From assembly GCA_038253945.1 (NCBI GenBank), contig JBBSGR010000001.1, positions 310,001 through 374,000 of the forward strand: 64,000 bases of DNA, read 5' to 3'. Under the pieces are notes generated by a model. That model was not told the origin of the DNA. It worked only from the letters and a program-made list of their open reading frames with translations, and searched no databases. The translations under genes and the position numbers were made by a program. The stretch is from JBBRYW01 sp038253945 (GTDB lineage: Bacteria; Actinomycetota; Thermoleophilia; Gaiellales; Gaiellaceae). This document shows positions 1 through 9,019 of this stretch, in pieces. The stretch's first letter is position 1; every line of letters begins with the position of its first letter.

Positions 1-257
1 TTGCCCATGCCTCCCTATTCGCTCTTCGGAGGCGATCTCTTCTGTGGGAATACGAGGCTCAGAAACAGACGGGCCAGCGGCACCGGCTCCTTGTCCGCCG
101 CCCTCGGTTGTTCGGGCTGGTGCCGTTCCTCCCTGGACCCCTGCCCGGGGCGCGAAGCTTCCATCAAGAATGCCTTTCTCTAGCCGCAGGCCGGATGCGA
201 GATCGGGTCGAGACGCCACTCTTGCACACGGGCCGGCCGGCAGGCAACCAGCATGTG
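1..257 (+). other. gene-free segment, possible structured RNA
   Basis: I see no credible protein gene here. The segment holds a long imperfect hairpin: positions 76-87 pair with 116-127 through 12 base pairs, two of them G-U, around a 28-nt loop. It sits directly upstream of a strong hairpin terminator. Hairpin-rich sequence followed by a terminator could be a small RNA, but I could not match it to 6S RNA, tmRNA or RNase P RNA. It could also be the 3' untranslated region of a gene lying to the left. Confidence 0.2.
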
Positions 258-283
258 AAAGGGCCGCCCGAGGGCGGCCCTTT
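258..283 (+). terminator. intrinsic terminator, probably bidirectional
   Basis: A near-perfect inverted repeat, AAAGGGCCGCCC then GGGCGGCCCTTT, separated by two bases and followed by TTTCGTTTC on the plus strand. It can end transcription coming from the left. Because it is A/T-flanked on both sides, it can also end the minus-strand gene that stops at 307. Confidence 0.75.
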
Positions 284-306
284 CGTTTCAGCGCACGCCG
301 TTTGGG

Positions 307-2112
307 TTAGCGCGGGAAGCTGATTACCCGCGTGTCCCAGTTCGCGAGGAACGGCGGGAACATGACGTCGCCCTGGATGTACTCGGTCGCCATCCAGATC
401 GTGCCGCTCGCGTCGGCCACCGCCGCGGAATAGTCGCCCCAGCGCTCGACTCCGCTGCCGCCGTAGAAGCGGTATCCGCTGAAGCCGTCCGCCGGCCTCT
501 GACCCGGTCCCGGCACGTTGACCGTCGGGCCGGTCCCCGAGAGATCGATCGTCGTGTCCGCCGCAGACGGGTAGTAGCCGGGACCGACGAGGGTGAAGGC
601 CATCGCACCCCGGCCGGCGTGGTTGACGCCGATCGCCGGGTACATGACGTTCTCCTGGTTGACCGCTACGTAGCCCTGGTTCGCGACGGCTCCGCTCACC
701 TGGGTCGTCGAGCCGCTGCCCGTGACGGACGGTGTGACGATGAACCAGGCGATGCCGACGTGGGTAGGGCCGTTCTCGGTCTTCACGACCGTATTCAGCC
801 CGGAGAAGAGCTTGCCTGCGGGGTCACCACCCGGCGGCCGCACGTACACCGTCTGCTGCATCCGGTCGTCGTTCGCCGCAAGCAGGTTCTCGTGCTCCTT
901 CAGCGACTGTCCCAGCGGATACGGGCCGGATTTCTGCTCGGCGTCCGGCGGCTGGCCGTACACCTCGCTCGGCAGGACGACGTTCGTCAGCCGCACATTG
1001 GGGCTGCTGGTCGTCAGCGACTGCGTGTTGGTCGCGGCCCAGGCTGCGATGCGGTTGTCCAGCGTCGCATCGAAGTCGAGTGCCGAGAGGAAGTACTCGG
1101 TCCCGCCGTTTGCGGTCTGCCAATCGGCCGGAGTCGGAGAGGTGGCCGGCTGGATCGAGTAGCCGGGGCCCTCGGCGAGCGGCGGATGGTTGGCCAGGAT
1201 CGTCAGGTTGTGCAGGCTGCCGAGGGTAAGAGCTGCTTTGTCCATGGCGTAGACGATGCCCCCGTTGAAGCCGTCAGCGAACAGCGGGAACTCGTTCGTC
1301 GAGACGAAGAAGCCGTACTTGTCGGCACCGATCAGCGGCTGGTCGCCGAGGCACGGGCAGTTCGCGTTGCTCGGCAGATTCGGATTAGCGGCGTCCGGCC
1401 CCGTGTTCGTGGTGTTGATCCGGTAGAAGTACCAGTCGGTCCGGTTCGTCGAAGGCATCGCTGTTTTCGACACCGCGATCTCGACGTGCGTCGGACCAAG
1501 GAAGGCGCCGGTGCTGCTGTTCCGGTCGATCGAGAGCACCGTGAAGAAGAACCGCTTCAGCTCCGGGTCGAAGTAGCACTTCGGGTCGCTCACGAACGTG
1601 CCGAAGATCGGCGCCGCACCGCGAATGATGGCGTGATCTCCGATGAAGAACGGGTTCAAGGCCATCGGGGGGTACACCGGCATTCCGCCCTGGTAGAAGG
1701 TGAACACGTCGTTCACGGCCTCCATCACGTAGCCCGTGTCGTTGACGCACAGGCCCTGGTCGGGCGGCTCGAGGCTGAACTGGCGCCTCGCGTCGGCCGT
1801 TCGCTGGTCGGCGAAGTTCAGGCCGAGGAAGCTGAAGCCGGGCCCAGGCCCGTTGACCGGTGTGGACGTTGGCCTCGGCACGTGCGCAGACGGCACGTGT
1901 GCCTGGCTCTGCGAGTTCGGAATGTCGCGGTTGACCTCCGCCTGAGGCGCGAGCTCCGTCGGATCGAGGTTCGAGCCGCGAGTGGCGGCACGGGACGAGC
2001 CGGCGGCAAGGCCGGCTCCGATCAGAGCCGCGAGCAGGCACAGGGCCGCCGCGGTGGCGAGTGCGGGGCGTGCTTTCGCGTGGCCGCTCCCGCCTGAAGC
2101 ATGTCTTGTCAC
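307..2112 (-). CDS. exported protein of unknown function
   Basis: Predicted exported protein of about 601 residues. I chose the GTG at 2112 because AAAGGGGA lies just upstream as a ribosome binding site; an ATG at 2145 would add 11 residues. A basic N-terminus and an Ala/Leu-rich hydrophobic stretch (about residues 16-38) make a signal peptide or anchor. A Pro/Ser-rich linker follows, then a large globular region opening with EPPDQGLCV (near residue 115). It is rich in Gly, Asn, Asp, Tyr and Phe, as extracellular beta-propeller-like proteins often are. No catalytic motif is recognised. It stops just after the terminator at 258-283 and has its own promoter region before 2211. Confidence 0.7.
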   Translation of the reverse strand: MTRHASGGSGHAKARPALATAAALCLLAALIGAGLAAGSSRAATRGSNLDPTELAPQAEVNRDIPNSQSQAHVPSAHVPRPTSTPVNGPGPGFSFLGLNFADQRTADARRQFSLEPPDQGLCVNDTGYVMEAVNDVFTFYQGGMPVYPPMALNPFFIGDHAIIRGAAPIFGTFVSDPKCYFDPELKRFFFTVLSIDRNSSTGAFLGPTHVEIAVSKTAMPSTNRTDWYFYRINTTNTGPDAANPNLPSNANCPCLGDQPLIGADKYGFFVSTNEFPLFADGFNGGIVYAMDKAALTLGSLHNLTILANHPPLAEGPGYSIQPATSPTPADWQTANGGTEYFLSALDFDATLDNRIAAWAATNTQSLTTSSPNVRLTNVVLPSEVYGQPPDAEQKSGPYPLGQSLKEHENLLAANDDRMQQTVYVRPPGGDPAGKLFSGLNTVVKTENGPTHVGIAWFIVTPSVTGSGSTTQVSGAVANQGYVAVNQENVMYPAIGVNHAGRGAMAFTLVGPGYYPSAADTTIDLSGTGPTVNVPGPGQRPADGFSGYRFYGGSGVERWGDYSAAVADASGTIWMATEYIQGDVMFPPFLANWDTRVISFPR

Positions 2113-2210
2113 TATTTCCCCTTTCTCGGCTGCCGTGACAGCCAAAAAAACTGTGTCGGCGAGACTCTATTCGCGAGCGGGCGAGGGGGCAAACCGCGCC
2201 GCGCGCTACC

Positions 2211-3548
2211 TCAAGCGTGCGGGCGGGCCATCGCCCGGAAGTCGAGCGCCTCGTCGAGGACATCCTCGGAGACGCCCGCATCCCGGGCGATGTCGCGCAG
2301 CGGGCGACCGGAACTGGCCGCCGCCTTCACGATCTCGCTCGCCCGGTCGTAGCCGATGTGGGGGGTGAGCGCCGTTGCGGCCGACAGCGTCAGCTCGGCG
2401 TAGCGCTCGCAGGTCTCGCGGTTTGCCTCGATCCCGTCGACGCACTTCTCGGCGAGCTGATCCGAGGCTCTCGCGAGCAGCGAGATCGACTGCAGCAGGT
2501 TTCTCGCGATGAGCGGCACGAACACGTTGAGCTCGAAATGGCCCTGCATCCCGCCCACGGTGATGGCGGTGTCGTTGCCGATCACCTGTGCCGCGACCTG
2601 CGTCACGACCTCGGGAATGACGGGGTTGACCTTACCCGGCATGATCGAGGAGCCCTTCTGCAGCTCGGGCAGCATCAGCTCGGCAAGGCCGGCTCGCGGG
2701 CCCGAGCCCATCAGGCGGATGTCGTTCGCGATCTTCGTCAGCGAGACGGCCACGACCTTGAGTGCCCCCGAGGCCTCGACGAGCGCGTCGCGGGCGGCCT
2801 GCGCCTCGAATGGATCGGCGGGCGCCGAGATCTCGAGCCCGGTTTCGGCAGAGAGCCGCGCGCGCACCCGCTGCGCGAACTCGGGATGGGTGTTGAGGCC
2901 GGTCCCCACGGCAGTCCCGCCGAGCGGAATCTGTCCGACCCGCCCGAGCGTCGCCTGTACGCGAGCGATTCCCTGACGGACTTGAGCCGCATAGCCGGCG
3001 AACTCCTGGCCCAGCATGACGGGGACGGCGTCCATCAGGTGCGTCCGGCCCGACTTGACGACGTCCGCGAACTCCGCCGTCTTCGCCTCGAGTGAACGGG
3101 CAAGCCGCTCGAGGGCCGGGATCAGGTTCCGGGACAGGTCCTCGAGCGCCGCGAGGTGCACGGCTGATGGGAAGACGTCGTTCGACGACTGGCCCATGTT
3201 GACGTCGTCGTTGGCGTGAACGCCGCCGCCCGCCAGGCTCGCGATCACCTCGTTCGCGTTCATGTTCGACGAGGTGCCCGAGCCCGTCTGGAAGACGTCG
3301 ATCGGAAACTGGTCGTCGAGCTCGCCGGCAGCGACGCGATCCGCGGCGGCGGCGATCCGCTCGGCCTTCCCGGCATCGAGCAGGCCCAGCTCGCCGTTGA
3401 CGCGCCCGGCGGCGGCCTTGATTCGCCCGAGCCAGCGCGCCACGGAGGCGGGGATGGGCTCCCCCGAGACCGTGAAGTTGGCGACCGCCTTGCGCGTCTC
3501 GCTGCCCCAGAGCTCCTGCCGCGTCTCCGCTGCGCCGGCCTTGGTCAC
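2211..3548 (-). CDS. fumC: class II fumarate hydratase
   Basis: Interconverts fumarate and L-malate in the citric acid cycle. The 445-residue length fits class II fumarases (about 460). Family signatures are clear: SSNMNANEVI near residue 110, the GRTHLMDA segment, and the superfamily loop GSSIMPGKVNP in the last third. The C-terminal TALTPHIGYDRASEI resembles fumarase more than aspartase. The GTG at 3548 lies 10 nt after the stop of the ferredoxin-NADP reductase gene, so the two are probably co-transcribed. In-frame sequence upstream of the GTG is Arg-rich and was not taken as coding. Aspartate ammonia-lyase is the main alternative. Confidence 0.9.
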   Translation of the reverse strand: MTKAGAAETRQELWGSETRKAVANFTVSGEPIPASVARWLGRIKAAAGRVNGELGLLDAGKAERIAAAADRVAAGELDDQFPIDVFQTGSGTSSNMNANEVIASLAGGGVHANDDVNMGQSSNDVFPSAVHLAALEDLSRNLIPALERLARSLEAKTAEFADVVKSGRTHLMDAVPVMLGQEFAGYAAQVRQGIARVQATLGRVGQIPLGGTAVGTGLNTHPEFAQRVRARLSAETGLEISAPADPFEAQAARDALVEASGALKVVAVSLTKIANDIRLMGSGPRAGLAELMLPELQKGSSIMPGKVNPVIPEVVTQVAAQVIGNDTAITVGGMQGHFELNVFVPLIARNLLQSISLLARASDQLAEKCVDGIEANRETCERYAELTLSAATALTPHIGYDRASEIVKAAASSGRPLRDIARDAGVSEDVLDEALDFRAMARPHA

Positions 3549-3558
3549 CCGGCGAAGT

Positions 3559-4569
3559 CTAGTCCGTCGAATACTTCGGCTGGACTTTCTCGCCGCGGAT
3601 CTGCGCGACCGCATGGTTCGCCGCGATCGCCGCCTCTCCCATTCCGATCGTGATCAGCGTGATCTTGCCCGGGTAGCCCGCGACGTCCCCGGCGGCGAAG
3701 ATGCGGGTCAGATTCGTCTCCATCGTCATCGGGTCGACCCGGATCTGGCGCTTGCCCTCGAGCTCGAGCCCCCAGTCCGCGATCGCTCCGAGGTGCGAGT
3801 GAAAGCCGAGCAGCGTGATCAGCGCCTCGCACTGAACGGTCGTCAGCTCCCCCTTCGTCACGTCCTCGATCGTCACCGCCTCGATGTGCCCGTCTCCGTG
3901 GATCTGCTTGACCTCGGAGGAGGTCATGATCCGGACGCGGCCCTCGTCCTCGAGCCGGCGCGCCTCGTTTACGGACGACTCGAGCGCGCGGAACTTGTCC
4001 CGACGGTGGACGAGCGCGATCGGCGGACGTGCCGTGTCCTGGAGCCCGAGCGCCCAGTCGAGCGCGGAGTCGCCGCCGCCGACGATCACGCACATGCGAT
4101 CGCGGAATACGTCCTTCCGCCGGACGAAGTAGTGGAGTCCCCTTCCTTCCCACTCGTCGATGCCCTCGACCCCGAGCTTGCGTGGCTCGAACGCGCCGTG
4201 CCCGGCGGTGATGACGAGCGCGCGCGTCAGGAAGCGGTTCCCGCGGTTCGTGGAGATCGCGAGCAACTCCTCGCCGTCCTCGCTCAGCCGCTCGAGCTCG
4301 CGCACCTCCTCGCCCAGGCGCACGTCGGCGCCCCACTGCAGACCCTGCTCGGCGCAGAGGTCGACGAGCGCCTGCCCCTGGATCCTCGGATGGCCCGCGA
4401 CGTCGTAGACGTGCTTCTCCGGATAGACAGCGGCCACCTGTCCGCCGATTTGCTCGAGGCTCTCGATGACGCGAACCGATGCATCCCGGTGGCCGGTGTA
4501 GTACGCGGCGGCGAGCCCCGTCGGGCCCGCGCCGAGGATCGTCACGTCCACCACGCCGTCAGCGCTCAC
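3559..4569 (-). CDS. ferredoxin--NADP+ reductase, thioredoxin-reductase-like type
   Basis: FAD flavoprotein of 336 residues that moves electrons between ferredoxin and NADP(H). The N-terminal FAD-binding motif is GAGPTGLAA (about residues 12-20). IESLEQIGGQ follows, and a second Rossmann motif GGGDSALDWA (about residue 163) binds NADPH. FAAGDVAGYPGK near the C-terminus is the second FAD contact. No CxxC redox pair is present, which separates it from thioredoxin reductase and matches the YumC-type reductases. Start is GTG at 4569. A TACCAT box at 4576-4581 lies six bases upstream and could give a leaderless transcript. Confidence 0.88.
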   Translation of the reverse strand: MSADGVVDVTILGAGPTGLAAAYYTGHRDASVRVIESLEQIGGQVAAVYPEKHVYDVAGHPRIQGQALVDLCAEQGLQWGADVRLGEEVRELERLSEDGEELLAISTNRGNRFLTRALVITAGHGAFEPRKLGVEGIDEWEGRGLHYFVRRKDVFRDRMCVIVGGGDSALDWALGLQDTARPPIALVHRRDKFRALESSVNEARRLEDEGRVRIMTSSEVKQIHGDGHIEAVTIEDVTKGELTTVQCEALITLLGFHSHLGAIADWGLELEGKRQIRVDPMTMETNLTRIFAAGDVAGYPGKITLITIGMGEAAIAANHAVAQIRGEKVQPKYSTD

Positions 4570-4587
4570 GGCGTCATGGTAGTCCCG

Positions 4588-5037
4588 TTACATCTGCGCC
4601 GGCGCTGCTGGAACGGTGGGGGCGCCGCCGCGCTCGAGCCGCCAGACGCGGTCCGCGAGAAAGCCGCTGATCCCGAAGATCGCGAGTGCGGTGATCGGGT
4701 GCAGCCAGCCCAGCGCGGGGACGGAACGTCCAATCGCTGCGAGCACGAGGACCTGGAGCAGGAAGAGGACGAAGAGAATGATGTTCCAGTTCCGCAAGCG
4801 ACTGTCGAAGCGTGCGACGAGGGCGACGATCAGGAGGATCAGCGCGAGAAGGCCCAGGATCGTCCCGAAGGCGGAATGCGGGGTCCAGCCGTGGTCGAAG
4901 GTGTCGTTGGACAACGGGCCAGGATCGGCCTTGTCGGCCGAGTAGAACGCGCCGTAGCCTGCAAGCCCGACCTGAACGATCACGCCGACGAAGATCAGCG
5001 CCACCCAGTACTTGTAGATCGTGCGTGCAGTCCGCAT
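4588..5037 (-). CDS. four-helix membrane protein, DUF6220-like
   Basis: Predicted inner-membrane protein of 149 residues with four hydrophobic segments (about 10-30, 55-78, 84-104 and 110-128). A His lies before the second helix (GWTPHSAFG) and another before the fourth (GWLHPI). This layout resembles DUF6220 proteins, whose paired histidines suggest heme b, but heme binding is inferred. The ATG at 5037 has GGAGG upstream. Neighbours are redox genes: ferredoxin-NADP reductase downstream and an Fe-S carrier upstream. Confidence 0.6.
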   Translation of the reverse strand: MRTARTIYKYWVALIFVGVIVQVGLAGYGAFYSADKADPGPLSNDTFDHGWTPHSAFGTILGLLALILLIVALVARFDSRLRNWNIILFVLFLLQVLVLAAIGRSVPALGWLHPITALAIFGISGFLADRVWRLERGGAPTVPAAPAQM

Positions 5038-5123
5038 TTGCCGCCTCCGCAGGTCGCTAACCGTTGGCAGAGACTACGGCGGGAACCGGACAGAGCGCAA
5101 GTGCGGGGGAGCGGGCTCGCTTG

Positions 5124-5546
5124 CTAGTGGCTGCAGCCGGAGCCGCAACCGTCGCCGGAGTCGGCCGGCGCCTCGCCCTCGGCCACCTGGAACGAGTGAC
5201 CGCAGCCGCACGCCGAAGAGACGTTCGGATTCTCGATCTTGAAGCCCGACTCCTGGAGCCCGTTCAGGAAGTCGATCTGGGCGCCCTGCAAGTACGGAGC
5301 GCTGAACGGGTCGATCACCACCGTGACGCCGTGCATCGAGATCTCGTGATCGCCCTCCTGGGAGCCGCGGTCGAACCCGAGCGCATATTCGAAGCCGGAG
5401 CAGCCGCCGCCCTGGACGGCCACCCGCAGGACCGACACTTCCTCCTCGGCGTCCTCGGCCAGAAGCTCCCGGACCTTCACGGCGGCCGCCTCGGTCAGCG
5501 TCACGATCGATGTCGTTGGGCGCTCGACGATCTCCACGGAGCGCAT
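5124..5546 (-). CDS. erpA: A-type iron-sulfur cluster carrier/insertion protein
   Basis: HesB/IscA/ErpA-family carrier of 140 residues that passes Fe-S clusters to apoproteins. The three family cysteines are present: GGGCSGFEY and CGCG (the C-x-C pair). The fold core ends near residue 120. After it comes an unusual tail with GDGCGSGCSH, adding two cysteines and a histidine not found in standard ErpA. The gene is divergent from the nuo operon, which needs many Fe-S clusters. ErpA versus IscA or SufA cannot be settled from sequence alone. Confidence 0.85.
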   Translation of the reverse strand: MRSVEIVERPTTSIVTLTEAAAVKVRELLAEDAEEEVSVLRVAVQGGGCSGFEYALGFDRGSQEGDHEISMHGVTVVIDPFSAPYLQGAQIDFLNGLQESGFKIENPNVSSACGCGHSFQVAEGEAPADSGDGCGSGCSH

Positions 5547-5724
5547 GGTAGCAGCGTGCGCGGGTGCGGCGGAGGGCGCCGGGAGCGCGCCGTCCGTGGC
5601 GACTTTGTAACACCCGCTGCACGCACGGTTGAGCCATTTCGGCCCTCGCTCGTGCGTCGGGCCAACCTGCTAAGTTGCGTCCGGTTATTGATGGCGCCGA
5701 TGCTCTCCCGGGGAGCTGAAGAGA

Positions 5725-6090
5725 ATGCTTGACCGCTGGTTGCCCTTCCTGATCTACGGCATCTTTGCGCTCGCAATTCCGGCATCGATGGTCGCGATGT
5801 CCTTCAAGTTCGCGACCCGCCCCCAGCGCCGCACCCGCGCGCGCACGATCCCGTTCGAATCGGGCGTCTCGGAGGGCCCGATCCACCACCAGCGCTTCAC
5901 CGTCAGCTTCTACCTCACGGCAATGCTGTTCATCGTCTTCGACATCGAGATCGTCTTTCTGTATCCGCTCGCCGTCGTCCTGCAATCGCTGGCCTGGTTC
6001 GCTTTCGCCGAGCTCGCCTTCTTCATCGCGATCCTCGCGGTGGCGTACGTCTACATCTGGCGGAAGGGGGCGCTCGAGTGGCGCCGGTAA
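5725..6090 (+). CDS. nuoA: NADH-quinone oxidoreductase subunit A
   Basis: First gene of the complex I operon. The 121-residue membrane subunit has three transmembrane helices. It carries the family segment PFESGVSE in the loop after helix 1, and FDIEIVFLYP in helix 2, whose acidic residues belong to the quinone/proton-channel region. The ATG at 5725 is preceded by GGGGAGCTGAAGAG. It overlaps nuoB by 13 nt. The 178 nt between this gene and the divergent erpA must hold the operon promoter, but I see no decisive -10/-35 pair. Confidence 0.95.
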   Translation: MLDRWLPFLIYGIFALAIPASMVAMSFKFATRPQRRTRARTIPFESGVSEGPIHHQRFTVSFYLTAMLFIVFDIEIVFLYPLAVVLQSLAWFAFAELAFFIAILAVAYVYIWRKGALEWRR

Positions 6091-6680
6091 AGAGGAACCG
6101 GCGGCTCGCCGACTACGGCCTCAACTCGGAGCGGCTGCTCTGGCCGACCAGGGGCCCCACGGCGAAGGGGCCGGGCGTGTTCGAGCAGGAGCTCGGCAAC
6201 CTGGAGGAGCGGCTCGGCCTGACCACGCTCGAGAAGGCGGTCGCCTGGGCGCAGGGGAACTCGGTCTGGCCGGATACCTTCGGCCTCGCCTGCTGCGCGA
6301 TCGAGATGATGTCGATCGTCTCGTCGCGGTACGACATCGCCCGGTTCGGTGCCGAGGTCTTCCGCTCGTCGCCCCGCCAGGCCGACCTCCTGATCGTGTC
6401 GGGCCGCGTCGTTCACAAGATGGCGGCGCCGCTGCGGCAGGTGTACGACCAGATGCTCGAGCCGAAATGGGTGATCGCGATGGGCGCCTGCGCCAGCTCG
6501 GGGGGGATGTTCAACAACTACACCGTGCTGCAGGGCGTTGACAAGATCGTCGCCGTGGACGTTCACGTGCCGGGCTGCCCGCCCCGGCCCGAGGCCCTCG
6601 TCGAGGGGATCGTGCGGCTGCAGGAGAGGATCAAGGCCGGCGTCCCCCCCGCGTACGAGCTTCGCGCGGTGGCCAGTTGA
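6078..6680 (+). CDS. nuoB: NADH-quinone oxidoreductase subunit B
   Basis: Peripheral-arm subunit of complex I carrying cluster N2, the last electron donor to quinone. Cluster ligands are visible: the tandem Cys in LACCAIEMM, Cys in GACASSGG and Cys in PGCPPRPE. Length is 200 residues; the family usually has 160-220. The start is GTG at 6078, inside the end of nuoA. The stop overlaps the TTG start of nuoC (TTGA). Confidence 0.95.
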   Translation: MAPVKRNRRLADYGLNSERLLWPTRGPTAKGPGVFEQELGNLEERLGLTTLEKAVAWAQGNSVWPDTFGLACCAIEMMSIVSSRYDIARFGAEVFRSSPRQADLLIVSGRVVHKMAAPLRQVYDQMLEPKWVIAMGACASSGGMFNNYTVLQGVDKIVAVDVHVPGCPPRPEALVEGIVRLQERIKAGVPPAYELRAVAS

Positions 6681-7228
6681 GCTACCAGGGCGTCCCCGGC
6701 CTCGTCGAGTCGGCGGAGGCCTACGGAGAGACGACTCTCCGCGTCGACCCGGTGCGGCTCGTCGAGGCCTGCATTTACCTGCGCGACGCGGAGGGATTCC
6801 GCTTCCTCTCCGACATCAGCTCCACCGACTACCTCGGCTGGGCCGGCGGGGTGGAGCACGTCGCGGGCTACATCGGCACCGCGCGCGGCCGCGACGTCAA
6901 CTCGCCCGGCTCGCAGGGGCTGGCGCGCCTGCCCGAGCCGAAGCCGAAGCGCTTCTCGGTCTCCTACCACCTGCTCGCGCTCGAGGAAGCCCCGCGAAGG
7001 GTTCGCGCGCAGGTGTGGCTCGACGACGGCGAGGCGGTGCCGAGCGTCATCTCCGTCTGGCCGACTGCCGACTGGCACGAGCGGGAGGCCTTCGACATGA
7101 TGGGCATCCGAGTCGAGGGCCACCCGAATCTCGTCCGCATCCTGATGGACGAGGACTGGGAAGGCCATCCGCAGCGCAAGGACTACCCGATCGGCGGCGA
7201 GCCTGTCCGCTTCTCCGGCGAGGAGTAG
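6677..7228 (+). CDS. nuoC: NADH-quinone oxidoreductase subunit C
   Basis: The 30-kDa-type hydrophilic subunit of complex I, 183 residues, packed against NuoD near the quinone site. The family C-terminal block is clear: WHEREAFDMMGI, then GHPNLVRILM and the end motif RKDYPIGGE. The start is TTG at 6677 overlapping the nuoB stop. It is separate from nuoD, unlike the fused nuoCD of enterobacteria. The gap to nuoD is 7 nt. Confidence 0.93.
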   Translation: MSYQGVPGLVESAEAYGETTLRVDPVRLVEACIYLRDAEGFRFLSDISSTDYLGWAGGVEHVAGYIGTARGRDVNSPGSQGLARLPEPKPKRFSVSYHLLALEEAPRRVRAQVWLDDGEAVPSVISVWPTADWHEREAFDMMGIRVEGHPNLVRILMDEDWEGHPQRKDYPIGGEPVRFSGEE

Positions 7229-7235
7229 GGCCGGC

Positions 7236-8537
7236 GTGGCCGTAGCTGGAAAGGAGCTGAGCGAGCGGGAGGGGGCGGCGCGAGAGCGCCTCATCTACGA
7301 GGGGACCCGGATTCCCACCCCGGTGCCCTCGATCGTCCAGCTCGACCCGGCACGCCAGGAGCAGGGCGACGTCATGCAGGTCAACTTCGGGCCGAACCAC
7401 CCCTCGATGCACGGGGTGCTCCGCCTCGTCGTCGACCTCGACGGCGAGCGGGTCGTGGGCCTTCGCGCGATCGTCGGCTACCTGCACACGGGGATCGAGA
7501 AGAACATGGAGCAGAAGACGTGGTGGAAGGCGATCACGTACCCCGAGCGGATCGACTACGTCTCGTTCCAGAACAACGAGCTGGTCTTCGTGCTCGCGAT
7601 CGAGAAGCTGCTCGGGCTCGAGACGCCTGCCAAGGCGACCTGGATGCGAATGCTGCTCTGCGAGCTGAACCGCATCCACTCGCACCTCGTCTGGCTCGCG
7701 ACGGGCGCGCTCGAGCTGGGGGCGATCTCGATGTTCTGGTACTGCTTCCGCGAGCGCGACCTGATCCTCGACCTGTTCGAGCTCGTCACGGGCGCGCGCA
7801 TGCACACGCGTTACTTCCAGGCCGGCGGGCTCGCCGAGGACATACCGGCGGGCTTCTTTCCGGAGTGCCGCACGTTCGTCGAGCGAATGCCGAAGGCGGT
7901 CGACCAGTACGAGGCGCTGGTGGACAAGAACGAGATCTGGCTGGAGCGCACGAAGCACATCGGCCTGCTCTCGGCCGACGACGCGATCGCGCTCGGCCAG
8001 TCGGGGCCGGTGCTACGTGCCTCGGGCGTCGACTGGGACCTCCGCAAGGCGGAGCCGTACCTCGCGTACGACCAGGTCGACTTCGACGTGCCGGTGTACT
8101 GGAACGGCGACGTCTACGACCGCTATCGCGTGCACATGGAGGAGATGCGCGAGTCGACGCGGATCGTCGCCCAATGCCTCGACCGGCTCGAGGGCATGGA
8201 GGGGGAGCCGTGGATCGCTGACGACCGCAAGGTCGTGCTGCCGCCGCGGCACGAGCTCCATACGTCGATGGAGTCGCTGATCCACCATTTCAAGATCGTC
8301 ACCGAGGGCTACCGCGTTCCTGAGGGCGAGGTCTATGTTCCGATCGAGTCGCCCCGCGGCGAGCTTGGCTGCTACGTCGTCTCGGACGGCGGACCGAAGC
8401 CCTGGCGGGTCAAGTTCCGGGCACCCTCCTTCGTCGCGCTCCAGGCGACCGCCACCTGCATGCGCGACGCGCTGGTCGCCGACTTCATTGCGATCGTCGG
8501 CTCGCTCGACACGGTGATGGGCGAGGTCGACCGATGA
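7236..8537 (+). CDS. nuoD: NADH-quinone oxidoreductase subunit D
   Basis: The 49-kDa subunit of complex I, 433 residues, forming the quinone pocket together with NuoB. Family blocks include NFGPNHPSMHGV near residue 50, the quinone-pocket region GYLHTGIEKNME, and the C-terminal SPRGELGCY. The start is GTG at 7236, giving an N-terminal extension of about 45 residues before the conserved core. The stop overlaps the ATG of nuoE (ATGA). Confidence 0.95.
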   Translation: MAVAGKELSEREGAARERLIYEGTRIPTPVPSIVQLDPARQEQGDVMQVNFGPNHPSMHGVLRLVVDLDGERVVGLRAIVGYLHTGIEKNMEQKTWWKAITYPERIDYVSFQNNELVFVLAIEKLLGLETPAKATWMRMLLCELNRIHSHLVWLATGALELGAISMFWYCFRERDLILDLFELVTGARMHTRYFQAGGLAEDIPAGFFPECRTFVERMPKAVDQYEALVDKNEIWLERTKHIGLLSADDAIALGQSGPVLRASGVDWDLRKAEPYLAYDQVDFDVPVYWNGDVYDRYRVHMEEMRESTRIVAQCLDRLEGMEGEPWIADDRKVVLPPRHELHTSMESLIHHFKIVTEGYRVPEGEVYVPIESPRGELGCYVVSDGGPKPWRVKFRAPSFVALQATATCMRDALVADFIAIVGSLDTVMGEVDR

Positions 8538-9019
8538 CGAATCCCGAAAATGCCGCGCACTTTCGAGATGAGGTACGGGCGGTTGCCGCTCAGTACCCGG
8601 ATCGCCATTCTGCCGTCTTGCCGGCGCTTCGGATCGCGCAGCACGCGCACGGCGGCTGGCTGCCGCGGGAGGCGTTCGAGGAGGTGGCCGACGCGCTGGA
8701 GCTGACGCCCGCGTACTGCCGCTCGGTCGCGTCCTTCTACGACATGTTTCACCTGGCCGCGGTCGGGCGGCACATGGTGGAGGTCTGCACCAACATCTGC
8801 TGCGGGCTGCGCGGCGCTCAGAGCGTGCTGGAGGCGTTCGAGGCCGAGCTCGGCGTGCGCGCAGGCGAGACGACCGATGACGGCGAGGTCACGCTGCGAA
8901 CGGTCGAGTGCCTCGGCGGCTGCGCGTGGCCGACGGTCGTCGCGCTCGACGAGCGCTTTCGCCTCTCGGTTCAGGCCGGTGACGTGCCGGGAATCGTCGC
9001 GGAGCTCGGAAATGGCTGA
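8534..9019 (+). CDS. nuoE: NADH-quinone oxidoreductase subunit E
   Basis: Thioredoxin-like subunit of the NADH dehydrogenase module, 161 residues, binding the [2Fe-2S] cluster N1a. The ligand pattern C-x4-C (CTNICC) followed about 40 residues later by C-x3-C (VECLGGC) is intact. The N-terminal helical part, with PDRHSAVLPALRIAQ, is also typical. It overlaps nuoD by 4 nt and nuoF by 8 nt. Confidence 0.94.
   Translation: MTNPENAAHFRDEVRAVAAQYPDRHSAVLPALRIAQHAHGGWLPREAFEEVADALELTPAYCRSVASFYDMFHLAAVGRHMVEVCTNICCGLRGAQSVLEAFEAELGVRAGETTDDGEVTLRTVECLGGCAWPTVVALDERFRLSVQAGDVPGIVAELGNG

Noticed and set aside
2211..3548. Aspartate ammonia-lyase instead of fumarase
   Set aside because: The shared GSSIMPGKVNP loop allows both, but the C-terminal HIGYDRASEI region and SSNMNANEVI fit class II fumarase better.
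3262..5127. Plus-strand open frame of about 620 codons opposite fumarase and ferredoxin-NADP reductase
   Set aside because: It is the antisense of well-identified genes. It is Arg/Asp/Val/Leu-rich shadow sequence with no domain, produced by high GC at third codon positions.
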